From Saccharomyces mikatae IFO 1815 (lineage: Eukaryota > Ascomycota > Saccharomycetes > Saccharomycetales > Saccharomycetaceae): DNA of 64,000 bases. Shown piece after piece: positions 19,194-30,806 of the stretch (position 1 is its first letter; each line of letters begins with the position of its first letter). Where the stretch lies: assembly GCF_947241705.1 (NCBI RefSeq), contig NC_079259.1, forward strand, positions 124,001 through 188,000, read 5' to 3'. The notes under the pieces were generated by a model. That model saw only the letters and a program-made list of their open reading frames with translations. It was not told the origin of the DNA and ran no database searches. The position numbers and the translations under genes were made by a program.

Positions 19194-19207
19194 GAAAACC
19201 GGTTTTC
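19194..19207. promoter_or_regulatory. 14-base perfect palindrome centred on CCGG
   Basis: GAAAACCGGTTTTC reads the same on both strands. It contains abutting CCG/CGG triplets flanked by A/T runs, a layout used by zinc-cluster dimers such as Uga3 itself. It lies midway between GLT1 and UGA3, next to the T tract. Confidence 0.4.
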
Positions 19208-19403
19208 ATTTTTTTTTTTTTTTTTGGGCAGATTCAATGCATCATTTTTCTACATTTTGCAGGGCATCACGCTTTTCGTACATCATGATATGATATATGT
19301 CCGAGGCCTTATCGGAGCCAATCGGATCAATGCATTAAATCCGAAAATGTTTAGGGCTGAAAATTGCGCGGGGTAGGGCTGACCAATTAGGGCTAATAGG
19401 GCC

Positions 19404-19411
19404 TGAGTCAT
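19404..19411. promoter_or_regulatory. Gcn4 binding site
   Basis: TGAGTCAT is a perfect Gcn4 site (TGASTCA core), about 575 bases upstream of GLT1 and 110 bases upstream of UGA3. GLT1 is a known Gcn4 target in S. cerevisiae; the distance leaves UGA3 as a second candidate. Confidence 0.6.
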
Positions 19412-19522
19412 CATGGAAAAAGAAATTACAATAAGTGTCTTACTTAAGATTAATAAGAGACGGGAGTTGTTGCTATTGTTCATGTATAGGTGCCAAGAAA
19501 ACATTGTTTTTCAAAGTGAGGC

Positions 19523-21109
19523 ATGAATTATGGCGTGGAGAAGTTGAAATTGAAATACTCGAAGCATGGGTGTATCACTTGTAAGATCAGAAAGAAGAGA
19601 TGCTCTGAGGACAAACCTGTGTGCCGGGACTGCCGTCGATTAAATTTCCCCTGTGTCTACATTTCAGAGTCAGTCGATAAGCAGTCTTTGAAGAGGATAA
19701 AAGCGGATATACAGCACCAGATGATTAACAGGAAAAGAAAGCATGTCCCTGATAGTGTTCAGAAAGTAGCCGTGAAAACCCTTACTCAGCAACTTGGTGG
19801 TGATGAGCAGGACAACCAGATATATTTATCAAAACCGCTAGAGAATTGCATTTCTCAAAAGCTAGACTCGATGGGGTTGCAGTTATACAATTACTACAGG
19901 TCTCACCTTGCAAATATCATATCTATTGCTCCTATGAACCAGAACTACTACCTAAACATCTTCTTGCCAATGGCCCACGAGAATGATGGTATATTGTTTG
20001 CCATTCTTGCCTGGTCAGCCAACCATCTGTCGATATCTTCATCTAACGAGCTGCGAAAGGATGAAATATTTGTCAACTTAGCAAACAAGTATACATATAT
20101 GTCGTTAACGCACCTTAAGACAAGCGAAGATTCGAGTGCCTATGCCAAGCTGAGTTTTCTATATTCGTTAGCGCAAATTCTAATTTTATGTGGTTCAGAG
20201 ATATGCCAGGGTGACGTGAAATTTTGGAAGGTACTGTTGAATATAGGGAAAAATTTGATAGAAAACCATGTGGGCAGGGATATTTCACGAATACTAACTA
20301 CTACTACGGAGGAGCCAGCACTCGAGGAGAGGATAATCTTCCCCAATTTAAATTCTGTAGTTAAGTACTGGTTGATCGTGAATTTTATATACCATGACAT
20401 TTTGAATTTTAATACGACGTCTTTTCCGATTGAACAATATGAGAAATTTTTCCAAAGGGATCAGAACTCATTACCTAACTCGGTCAACCTCTTGGAGCCA
20501 ATAGATTCGCCAATTGAGGAGATAGATCCCTTAATTGGCATAAACAAGCCTATTTTGCTATTGTTGGGACAAGTCACAAATCTGACGAGGTTTTTACAGA
20601 CAATGGGACAGGAAGAGATACTGGAACACGGTGATAGAATTCTGAGTTTACAGGCCAAAATTTATAAACTACAACCCTCACTAATGGCACTGGACCATTT
20701 AGATGATGAAAAAAAGTTTTATTACTTAGAATTGTTCGAAATAATGAAAATCTCTACCTTAATGTTCTTTCAGTTGACTTTGTTGAAAATTGATAAAGAC
20801 TCGCTAGAATTGCAGATATTGAAAAACAAATTGAACTCAAAATTAAGCAAAGTCATCGGCACGTTTTTGGAGGGATCTTTGTGCTTTCCACTTTTCATTT
20901 ACGGCGTATGCATTCAGGTAGATGACATAGAGAAAAAAATAGATTTAGAAGGCAAGTTTGACGATATTTTAAAAAGATATAAATGCTACAATTTCCAAAA
21001 TGCAAGGTTATTAATCCGGAAAATTTGGCAAAACGAAGCTGACGGCATCAGCGAGCATGATTTGGTGCACATGATTGATAAATTAGACTATAATATTAAT
21101 TTTGCTTGA
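19523..21109 (+). CDS. UGA3: Zn(2)Cys(6) transcription activator Uga3 of GABA genes
   Basis: This 528-residue protein has the S. cerevisiae length. A fungal binuclear zinc cluster lies at residues 17-44, with six Cys in CITCKIRKKRC and CRDCRRLNFPC, followed by a basic linker and a large fungal-specific regulatory domain. Uga3 activates UGA1, UGA2 and UGA4 in response to GABA, together with Dal81. The start MNYGVEKL is the first ATG of the frame. It diverges from GLT1, whose product glutamate is also an end product of GABA breakdown. Confidence 0.97.
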   Translation: MNYGVEKLKLKYSKHGCITCKIRKKRCSEDKPVCRDCRRLNFPCVYISESVDKQSLKRIKADIQHQMINRKRKHVPDSVQKVAVKTLTQQLGGDEQDNQIYLSKPLENCISQKLDSMGLQLYNYYRSHLANIISIAPMNQNYYLNIFLPMAHENDGILFAILAWSANHLSISSSNELRKDEIFVNLANKYTYMSLTHLKTSEDSSAYAKLSFLYSLAQILILCGSEICQGDVKFWKVLLNIGKNLIENHVGRDISRILTTTTEEPALEERIIFPNLNSVVKYWLIVNFIYHDILNFNTTSFPIEQYEKFFQRDQNSLPNSVNLLEPIDSPIEEIDPLIGINKPILLLLGQVTNLTRFLQTMGQEEILEHGDRILSLQAKIYKLQPSLMALDHLDDEKKFYYLELFEIMKISTLMFFQLTLLKIDKDSLELQILKNKLNSKLSKVIGTFLEGSLCFPLFIYGVCIQVDDIEKKIDLEGKFDDILKRYKCYNFQNARLLIRKIWQNEADGISEHDLVHMIDKLDYNINFA

Positions 21110-21242
21110 ACATCATCATCCTTTTTTCTTCTCCCTGACGGTTTTAATTATTGTTTTGTCGTATTTTTCGTAGAAACTGTGCAATCGAAAAAAATTTATA
21201 CCTATACAATAAAATAATGCTAACCTCAAGAAGTAAAAATTT

Positions 21243-21917
21243 TTATGTTATCAGCCACTTAATATGTTTGTTTTCAGGAGTGTCTGAGTCCACTTCCACA
21301 ACGTCTACCTTACCAATTTGGTACCTATAATCTCCTGTCTTAGAATCCTCTACAAAACTTATGCTTCTCTCGGACTTCCTGCGTGGTCTATCCATCACGG
21401 CCACTGTAACATACGATGCCTGAGTTCCACCAACCATATCTACATCATGTTCATTTTCCTCTTCACTTGTACTATCGTTTTCGTCCGACTGCAGGTCATG
21501 GTCCCATACAGGTGTATAGGGATTCCTTCTTGGAAACTCATGGCTGTCAACCATTTGTATTCTTTGATAGTGCTCACTGTTACTATCGTCATCAATTCTT
21601 TCTTCCACGCAGACTGGGCCTTCTTTATTCTTCTTTGCAATCGTAGTAAATTTAGACTTAGACTTCATTTTATCTTTTTTATTGAAACTTGACTGCAAGT
21701 TGTCTTTGATCTTCGTTATTAAATCGTCAAAGTCATCCTCGTGTGCATCATATACTACCTTATAAGATTGCTGGTACTGTGTGGCAAACAAATCTTGGTT
21801 CCAGGCAAACCCTTGACTTTGAGATACGGATATCTTAAAATTTGGCCTTATCTCAGCACTATATGTAAATACTGAACTAGAATTTGAGTAAACGATGAGC
21901 TTTTCTTTATCCTCCAT
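21243..21917 (-). CDS. UGX2: Ugx2, protein of unknown function
   Basis: This hydrophilic protein has 224 residues if started at MEDKEKLIVYSNSSS, close to the 223 of the S. cerevisiae orthologue. An in-frame ATG eight codons upstream would give 232. The N-terminal 60 residues contain a compact-looking segment (VYSNSSSVFTYSAEIRPNF). The centre is Lys-rich, and an acidic Asp/Glu stretch lies near residues 140-160. I recognise no domain. The S. cerevisiae transcript is reported as stress-responsive. It converges with UGA3 across 133 bases. Confidence 0.92.
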   Translation of the reverse strand: MEDKEKLIVYSNSSSVFTYSAEIRPNFKISVSQSQGFAWNQDLFATQYQQSYKVVYDAHEDDFDDLITKIKDNLQSSFNKKDKMKSKSKFTTIAKKNKEGPVCVEERIDDDSNSEHYQRIQMVDSHEFPRRNPYTPVWDHDLQSDENDSTSEEENEHDVDMVGGTQASYVTVAVMDRPRRKSERSISFVEDSKTGDYRYQIGKVDVVEVDSDTPENKHIKWLIT

Positions 21918-23753
<1,836 letters not shown>

Positions 23754-23985
23754 ATTAAAGTAGTTTATTACGCTATGTAAGCATATCCAAAATTTTCTGG
23801 AACTATTAGAAAATCAACGTCCAACATTCTATCAAATGACATATATATGTGCATAATTACATTCTTCAGTGACTTAATTGGACCTGAAGAAAAAATAAAG
23901 GTAGAAAAAAAAAATACTAATATAAAAAAATAAAAGAAAAGAAAAACAATGCAGTTGTATCAATTTTGACCACGCCTTTTTATTA

Positions 23986-24453
23986 CTACCAACGTACCGA
24001 CCTACTAAAACCATTGCCGAAAGCATTACTATCATCGCCATTAGAAAGACTAACATTAACATTGCCGCTTTTAAACTCGTTGAAAGAAGTTAAATTCCCA
24101 TCTCCCTCCATAGTTGACTTTGCTGCCATTGATAACGGTGACGACACAAATTCCATCAGACTGATATCATGGTATTTATTGTCTTTCCCATCGGTGTGGT
24201 CAATGTTATTGCCACCATTATTATTAACAACCGTATTCTTATTACTAGGAGTATGCGATGCTGACACAACCGTTGATGCCTCTATATAATGATTTGTTTC
24301 ATTTGCATCAGTACTTACTGATTTTGGGCCACCGCAACGTAAACATACCACATTTTTAGCAAAGTTGTGATAGGTACACGTAGAACATTTCCAATCACCT
24401 GCTCTGAATGGTATGTTGGAACCCGATCCACCCATACCGACATTGGAATTACA

Positions 24454-24489
<36 letters not shown>

Positions 24490-26238
24490 GTTATTGTTAT
24501 TGTTATTGTTATTGTTATTGTTATTGTTATTGTTATTGTTATTGTTATTGTTATTGTTATTGTTATTGTTATTGTTATTGTTATTGTTATTGTTATTGTT
24601 ATTATTATTGTTATTGTTATTATGATTGTTAATATTATTAATATTATTATTATTATTACCATTATGATGATTGTTATTATTATTAATGTTGTTTCCGTTA
24701 CCATTCCCACTACCGTTGACGTTGTTATATCTATTATTAGTCATATTATTATTATTATTATTGTTAGTGCTATAGCGATAATTTGGAACTTTATTGTTAT
24801 TCCCCCCAAAATGATCTGCTATAATTATAGGCGATCCGCTGTTAGATGGAACCATGTTCAATGAATTTTGTCGCGATAGTGGTGTAATTGCTGAGTAATG
24901 AGCTCTATTATATGTAAATGCAGATGGCGTTGCATTAGCCACCATGTTGTACTCAGAGGTGCCATAGGGGTGATTTACGCTAGCGTTATTATTGTTGTTC
25001 GAAGACCCCGAGTTCATACGGTTGTTTAAGTTATTCCAACTATTATTGACATTATTACTTGAAGTAACATGCGTTTGAATGTTTGATGGTGCCGGAAAAG
25101 AACATCTAAAGCAAGCAGTACGTCTTTGAAAATTCGAAAATCCACAAGATGGACAATTCCAGTCACCTGGTCTTGGTTTGTTTTTGCTTTGAGGAAAGGG
25201 TGATAGAATTTCTTGCGCCTTATCGAGTACTCCGGTGGAAGAAGGTTGAAGTTCAAGGACATGTTCCACTACCCTTGGTTGCTTGGTGTTTGCTAAGTTT
25301 GATAATATTGATCTCCCATTTAATGCGAGTACTTCAGTAGCTTCTTCATGCGTCTGGAACACAACAAACCCAGAAATACTATCTTGGTCTTCAACATAGG
25401 GACTGTTATTTAAACTCCAATTATTATTAATGTTAGAAGTATCTTCCACAATATTTTTAACCGTCCAAAATCCAACCGGTCTCACACCATATTGGGTAAA
25501 CCACGATTCTAATTCGCTTTGAGTTGTGTCAGGCGGTAAATTGTTCATGTACAAAACCTTAGATCTTTCTTGTAGAAACGTCCTGATATCAGTATGTGAG
25601 TCATAAGGTTGCGTCAAAACAAATTTCATGTCTTCCGAGGAACAGCACTTTCTGTGCAAATGTATTAATATATCCGTTGTTCTCCTTAACAGAGAGTATT
25701 CCTCTGGGACAGAAACAGCTTCTTCTGTAGAGGATGAAATTTCCAATATTCTGATCATTTCATCTAAATCTTTTGCATTTTTGGCCAAGCCACCACTATT
25801 ACCTTTAGTACCAGAATTATTGTTATTCGAAGCGGTTTTCATTTGTTCCAAAATTTCCGGATGGTTGACACACCATCTATCGAATTCCTTCCATAAATCA
25901 AACAGCTTAGGATGTTGCAAATAAGAAGTTAGAATGAAGCCATCATCTCGCGCTTGACGTGGTAAGGTAACACGAATATGCCAAGTGGAATACAGAGAAA
26001 CTAGGACAAATTCATCGTTTCCAAGTATATCCTGAATGGCTTTGTCCAATTGTATCATTGCGGTTTCTAAGCTCCTTGTTTCTCTATCCACTTCAATGTT
26101 GGGTAAAGAATTGTTCTCATAATGGCATGCTAATGTTTCAGCATCCACGAATTGATATGCTATATTCACAATGCGACATTGATCCTTGGGACTATTTGGC
26201 AAATGCGCAACTTGCAGCTCTAGTACCACATAGTGCAT
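23986..26238 (-). CDS. NRP1: Asn-rich RNA-binding protein Nrp1
   Basis: Started at MHYVVLELQVAHLP, this gives 750 residues against 719 in S. cerevisiae. Six more codons upstream are in frame but unlikely to be used. An RRM starts at VLYMNNLPPDTTQSELESWF (about residue 230). Two RanBP2-type zinc fingers follow: WNCPSCGFSNFQRRTACFRC and WKCSTCTYHNFAKNVVCLRC. Between them lies a prion-like Asn-rich region with 56 consecutive Asn. In S. cerevisiae Nrp1 joins stress granules; no enzymatic role is known. The longer length comes mainly from the Asn tract. Confidence 0.96.
24454..24621 (-). repeat. Poly-Asn tract of 56 codons with a (GTTATT)19 hexanucleotide core
   Basis: Every codon from 24454 to 24621 reads Asn on the minus strand, flanked by Cys and His codons. 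Within it, 24490-24603 is 19 perfect copies of GTTATT (AAT-AAC on the coding strand), bordered by ATT runs. Confidence 0.95.
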
Positions 26239-26539
26239 AATTCCTATATCAAACAATTACAATAACAATACACAATTATCTTAGTGCTTCCTTTTGTTAT
26301 GCTATTAGAATCAAAGTCGAGAAGTACAACTTGTATATGCTGAAAAATTTTTCACTTCCAACTTTTCCTTTAGGCATCGGCATCGGACAATGAAAATAAA
26401 TCACCAAAATCATACTAAGAGAGGAAGAGGACAATGCTTCAAGAAGACTCCTTCCATATAAGCATTACTATTTTTTAATGTTACTATTTTACAATTATAC
26501 CTATATATACGGATTTACGTACTGACAGTCACGTAGCAC
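26239..26539 (-). promoter_or_regulatory. NRP1 promoter and FAP7 3' region
   Basis: This 301-base spacer lies between two minus-strand genes. It carries a small direct repeat, GGCATCGGCATCGG, near 26374-26387. Nothing else is recognisable. Confidence 0.4.
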
Positions 26540-27133
26540 CTATTCACTGTCTTCATCTTCCTCGTCATCACTACGAGAACCTTGGTATTCATTGGTGACA
26601 CCTTCTGGATGTTGTTCCAACCACATCTTCTCCCAAGTGATAATACGTGAAACGTTGGATTCCATGTCCTCTTTTGTGTCACTTTGTAGTTCCACCACAA
26701 TATGTGGTTCGTATGACTCCACGGCATCCTGCTTGACCACACCCATAATCTCAGCATCGAGGTTTTCCTCGATCTTGGAGTCATGATATCCTCTTGCATG
26801 CAACCGGGAATATAAGTAAGAGTTATCGCATCTCAAAACCACCACCAAGTCAATAAGCCTCTCTGGAAAAATATCATTCACATGCCAATCGACAATGCTG
26901 TTTCCTTGTCTCAGAAGTGGTTCTAATACATCCAGCAGTTTGTCTTCATCGACAATATGTGATTTACGGCCCTCATCATAGCCTTCGAAACAATCATGGT
27001 CCTTAGCAAAATCAGAAATGTTGTAGTATTTGTAGTCCTTTAATTTGTTCTTCAATAGCTCGCACATAGAAGATTTGCCACATCCTGGTGTGCCTGTAAC
27101 TATAATATTAGGGCCATACCGTCTTGATTCCAT
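26540..27133 (-). CDS. FAP7: Fap7, adenylate-kinase-like NTPase for 18S rRNA maturation
   Basis: This 197-residue protein has the same length as in S. cerevisiae. The P-loop GTPGCGKS is at residues 14-21, with an AK6-type DWHVNDIFPERLIDLVVVLR segment near 81-100 and an acidic tail. Fap7 binds Rps14 and is needed for the final cleavage of 20S pre-rRNA to 18S rRNA in the cytoplasm. It diverges from CDC36 across 244 bases. No frameshift or missing motif is seen. Confidence 0.97.
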   Translation of the reverse strand: MESRRYGPNIIVTGTPGCGKSSMCELLKNKLKDYKYYNISDFAKDHDCFEGYDEGRKSHIVDEDKLLDVLEPLLRQGNSIVDWHVNDIFPERLIDLVVVLRCDNSYLYSRLHARGYHDSKIEENLDAEIMGVVKQDAVESYEPHIVVELQSDTKEDMESNVSRIITWEKMWLEQHPEGVTNEYQGSRSDDEEDEDSE

Positions 27134-27377
27134 TTTGATATAAAGAAGTACTCGTTGATTATACAGTAGTTCCTCTCTTCGAGTTTACGTGTGCTATATG
27201 GTGTATAAGCTCTTTTATTCTTTGGAAATAGCTTTTTACATGAATATTTTTTAAAACTACGGAACAACGAGGCGAATACAAATATGGCAAGTACAGAGCA
27301 AAAGGCATTTTTTAATTGAAGACATATAGAAACTGCTAGAGAAAACAGAATAACGAGAAAAAACCATCGCCTACACA

Positions 27378-27953
27378 ATGGAAAAATTTGGATTGCAAGC
27401 GCTAGTACCGCTGCTTAAACTAGAAGACAAAGAACTTTCAAGCACATATGACCATTCCATGACCTTGGGAGCGGATTTATCGTCAATGCTATATTCATTG
27501 GGTATTCCAAGAGATTCACAGGATCACAGGGTTCTTGATACTTTCCAGTCGCCGTGGGCAGAGACGTCTAGAAGCGAAGTAGAGCCCCGATTCTTCACCC
27601 CAGAATCCTTCACCAACATTCCTGGCGTATTACAGTCTAATGTAACCCCACCATGTTTCAATTCCATCCAAAATGATCAACAGCGTGTTGCCCTTTTCCA
27701 AGACGAAACACTTTTTTTCCTTTTCTATAAACATCCAGGTACAGTAATTCAAGAACTGACCTATTTGGAACTTAGGAAAAGGAATTGGAGGTACCACAAG
27801 ACCTTAAAGGCCTGGCTCACCAAAGACCCTATGATGGAACCTATTGTATCCGCTGATGGGCTAAGTGAGAGGGGATCATATGTATTTTTTGACCCACAAA
27901 GGTGGGAAAAGTGTCAAAGAGATTTCTTATTGTTTTATAATGCTATTATGTAA
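27378..27953 (+). CDS. CDC36: CCR4-NOT subunit Cdc36 (Not2)
   Basis: This 191-residue protein is identical in length to S. cerevisiae Cdc36. The conserved NOT2/3/5 C-terminal domain covers about residues 75-190, with DETLFFLFYKHPGTVIQELTYLEL and the end YVFFDPQRWEKCQRDFLLFYNAIM. It is a core subunit of the CCR4-NOT complex, acting in mRNA deadenylation and transcription control. Another decay factor, DHH1, lies 5.5 kb downstream, but the two are not transcriptionally linked. Confidence 0.97.
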   Translation: MEKFGLQALVPLLKLEDKELSSTYDHSMTLGADLSSMLYSLGIPRDSQDHRVLDTFQSPWAETSRSEVEPRFFTPESFTNIPGVLQSNVTPPCFNSIQNDQQRVALFQDETLFFLFYKHPGTVIQELTYLELRKRNWRYHKTLKAWLTKDPMMEPIVSADGLSERGSYVFFDPQRWEKCQRDFLLFYNAIM

Positions 27954-28067
27954 GGTAGGCTGAAAAACGAGAGAAGTAAATAATTGTCATTCTTTGCGGA
28001 GTACCGTTTTAAAATTAAACGGAACGCCCTCATTTTTTACATAGTTGATTGAGAACAATGTGCTTAC

Positions 28068-30338
28068 CTAATTTTGAACGTGGGATTGATTTTCATACAA
28101 TTCAACAATTTGATCTGAAGAAGTTGCATCTTCTACTCCTTTATCCTCTCTAATACGCAAGAATCTTGGAAACCTTAAAGATACGCCTTTGTCGAAAGTT
28201 GTACTACCGGCTTTATAAATAGGTGATAGAGAAAGGTCTGCTGTTAGAACTTCGAACAGAGTTGTAGGTTCAAACCATACGTCTGGCTCAGCACTTGAAT
28301 CAAAAACATATGTGGCCTTTGGTCCATCAATTATTGTCGGAGTTAATCTTGCGTGCAAGAGCTGCAACATTTCGTCAGAAAAGCCTGTTCCTATTTTGCA
28401 ACATGTTTCAAATTCACCTGTGTCCTGGTTGTAGCATCCTAGAAGAAACCCACCGTAGGTACCCGTTCTTTTCCCTCTACCATAATACGCTCCCAACACG
28501 CAAAGATCCAACGAATCTCCAACTCCCTCCAAGTAATCTTTTTTTAATTTCAACCAATTTCTGGATCTTTTACTAGGTTCGTAATGCGATTCAGAACCGT
28601 CCAACATTTTTACCATCAGGCCCTCGCATGAGTGGTTAACGGATTCGTCAAGGAATTTTTGCAGTTCATCAAGATTATTTGTTATTATTTGGGTGGCGTA
28701 TTGGAATTCTCCAGGAACAACTTTTGTCACCTTTGTTAAATATTCCCTTCTTTCTCTTAATGACATATTAATCAATCTTTCGTCGTTGTGACAGAGAATG
28801 TCAAATGCAAAGAGACAAACTCTCACTTTAACATCGTTCAATTCTACGTCTTTACGTTTTCTCGTACTTAGAACTTGGAAGGGTAAAATTTTCGCCTGAT
28901 CTTTATCCCAAGCCACAGCTTCACAGTCTAGAATTAAGTTCTTTGTAATATCCAAATCCTGAATAAAATCAGTTATCTTGATTTCCGGATATCTCTCAGT
29001 CATATTTTCACCATTTCTAGAGTAGATTCTCATTGTACCGTCATTTAGCAAATGCACTTGAGCCCTTTCACCATCATATTTGTATTCTGACGTAAATGTT
29101 TCGCCTTGGAACCTATCCAGTACTTCATTTATTGCTTTTGTAGGTTTGGCTAACATGGGTTTTAAAGGAATTCCCGGTCTTAGAGTACAATATTTGTCTA
29201 AATTCATAATACCGTGTTCCAAGCAAGAGTTTATAACGATCTCGTAGTTGGGCACCTGACAAAAGGCATCTCTTATCTTTTGCTGAGCACTTTCTAAGAC
29301 ATCCATGGGAATATCCTTGTCCGCAGAGTTTTCCCTATTTTCATCATGGAGCAAAAGAGCTTTTGATAGGGATATCAAAACCGTCTTTTCAGCTAGACCG
29401 ATTCTCAGTTTTGATTCTAACGATCTGATCAAGAATTTAGCTTCTACACCTTGGCATGCGGTTAGCATCCTCTTGATCAGCTTAATTTTTCTCAGTTGCG
29501 AATCCTTGCCTTGGGTCTTCGCAATTGTTCTAAGATTTTTGAAGACCTCACCTACGGTCAATGGTTTAGGCTTGAACATAGTGGGCTGGACATTTCTCGC
29601 ACCCATTGCTATTTCACCCAGATCTCCAATTTCCTTGTATTTGAGCTTAATTTGACTCATAGATTTCCCGCAAGATTCACTTATTGTTTTCATAAGAAGA
29701 TTTTCTCCAAGGCCCAATTCCAAACCTGCTTCGTAATCAGGGCCCAACCTATTGATGAAAAGATATGTCGTAGGTATCAAATTCTTGGATGACTGCTTCA
29801 TCACCTTTATGAAAAAATCGGAACAGATTCTAATAATCTCCAAACGAGAAGATATAGCTTCGATTTGGTTGAAAACTTCACAAACATCAGAATAAGGGAT
29901 ATTAGATGAATAGTGATCACTATCATTTGAGTTCATTTCGAAATCTTCAACCTTAGGCCCTAATCCCTGAAACTTCTGTGATAAATCGGCACCACTGGAA
30001 GAGGGAGCAGATGACGGTAAAGAAGATGGAAAACTACTCATAAAGGGCTGAACTGTCGCCGCCTGTGCAACAGCCACCTGTTGTGATTTTTTAACATTGC
30101 GAACTCCTACACTACTATCATCATCCACGCTATCTTGCAGCATATGTTTTGCAGATTTATCCGGAGGCGAAGTGTTTCCTGATGGTTTATTTTTCATGGA
30201 AGTAAAGAACCTAGCCAAAGTGGCTTGTTTAGGCTTCTTACCGGCGGAGGAAGGCAGTGAGGACGACATTGATAACGGCAATCTTAAGATCAAGGGATGT
30301 GTAGATGAGATAAGGAGACCACCCAGTAATCTGCGCAT
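28068..30338 (-). CDS. CDC9: ATP-dependent DNA ligase I, Cdc9
   Basis: This 756-residue protein (755 in S. cerevisiae) uses the start MRRLLGGLLISS. The frame is open for 89 further codons upstream, but that stretch includes the promoter's MluI box. Met1 begins a mitochondrial-type presequence, and Met24 (30267-30269) begins the nuclear form. KQATLARFF soon after Met24 is a PCNA-binding box. The adenylated lysine is Lys420 in KYDGERAQ, and the OB-fold motif WLKLKKDYLEG is present. It seals Okazaki fragments and excision-repair nicks. The N-terminal linker is the most diverged part. Confidence 0.98.
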   Translation of the reverse strand: MRRLLGGLLISSTHPLILRLPLSMSSSLPSSAGKKPKQATLARFFTSMKNKPSGNTSPPDKSAKHMLQDSVDDDSSVGVRNVKKSQQVAVAQAATVQPFMSSFPSSLPSSAPSSSGADLSQKFQGLGPKVEDFEMNSNDSDHYSSNIPYSDVCEVFNQIEAISSRLEIIRICSDFFIKVMKQSSKNLIPTTYLFINRLGPDYEAGLELGLGENLLMKTISESCGKSMSQIKLKYKEIGDLGEIAMGARNVQPTMFKPKPLTVGEVFKNLRTIAKTQGKDSQLRKIKLIKRMLTACQGVEAKFLIRSLESKLRIGLAEKTVLISLSKALLLHDENRENSADKDIPMDVLESAQQKIRDAFCQVPNYEIVINSCLEHGIMNLDKYCTLRPGIPLKPMLAKPTKAINEVLDRFQGETFTSEYKYDGERAQVHLLNDGTMRIYSRNGENMTERYPEIKITDFIQDLDITKNLILDCEAVAWDKDQAKILPFQVLSTRKRKDVELNDVKVRVCLFAFDILCHNDERLINMSLRERREYLTKVTKVVPGEFQYATQIITNNLDELQKFLDESVNHSCEGLMVKMLDGSESHYEPSKRSRNWLKLKKDYLEGVGDSLDLCVLGAYYGRGKRTGTYGGFLLGCYNQDTGEFETCCKIGTGFSDEMLQLLHARLTPTIIDGPKATYVFDSSAEPDVWFEPTTLFEVLTADLSLSPIYKAGSTTFDKGVSLRFPRFLRIREDKGVEDATSSDQIVELYENQSHVQN

Positions 30339-30806
30339 GTAATTGATAAAGCAACGTTGCAAAATGCTTTTATATAGGTCACCGAAATCATTATATTTAC
30401 CATGAACAAGTACAGACGAATGCAAATCGCTTAGTATATTCCTCTTGAATTTCATTTTGACGCGTTTTCGCGTTAAGTGAAAAATTCCATCAGTCATCTC
30501 AATAAAGGTATACATCAAGATGAGCGAAGGTGATGACAGAGCAGAAGCGCAAGTAAAGCAAGCGGTAGCAGCAGAAATTCTGTTACTGATCTTATATAGA
30601 GTCATCCACGAGACTTTACACTATCTTAAAGAGGTGCTTTAGAATCATACTGACTTCAAATTCAGTTACTATTTGGTGACCCATCCGGGTGATTGAGAAA
30701 AGCCTCTTTTGGATGGTAAATAGGAGTTTTGAAGAAGTAGAAGAGAGAGTCGTTCAAACGAGGGTTCAGGTCAGGAAGAAAGAGTCCACTAAGAGGTAGA
30801 TAGATC
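30339..30806. promoter_or_regulatory. Divergent CDC9-ENT1 promoter
   Basis: This 468-base spacer contains the CDC9 cell-cycle boxes. ORFs here that would match the dubious S. cerevisiae YDL162C/YDL163W region have no protein-like features. Confidence 0.6.
30460..30473. promoter_or_regulatory. MluI cell-cycle boxes upstream of CDC9
   Basis: A perfect MCB, ACGCGT, at 30460-30465 is followed by a second CGCGT core at 30469-30473, about 120-135 bases before the CDC9 ATG. MBF drives CDC9 at G1/S in S. cerevisiae through such boxes. Confidence 0.75.

Larger units (their letters stand above)
18830..19522. promoter_or_regulatory. Divergent GLT1-UGA3 promoter
   Basis: This 693-base spacer has no gene. 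It contains a Gcn4 site, a GATA-factor site CTTATC at 19308-19313, a CCAAT at 19318-19322, an 18-base T tract (about 19208-19226) and a 14-base palindrome just beside it. Confidence 0.65.

Noticed and set aside
24367-24864. Plus-strand ORFs of poly-Leu, poly-Val/Ile or Tyr/Cys repeats
   Set aside because: They are frames of the NRP1 hexanucleotide array read on the other strand.
30339-30605. N-terminal extension of CDC9 by 89 codons
   Set aside because: It contains the promoter's MluI boxes and precedes a normal mitochondrial presequence that must be N-terminal to work.
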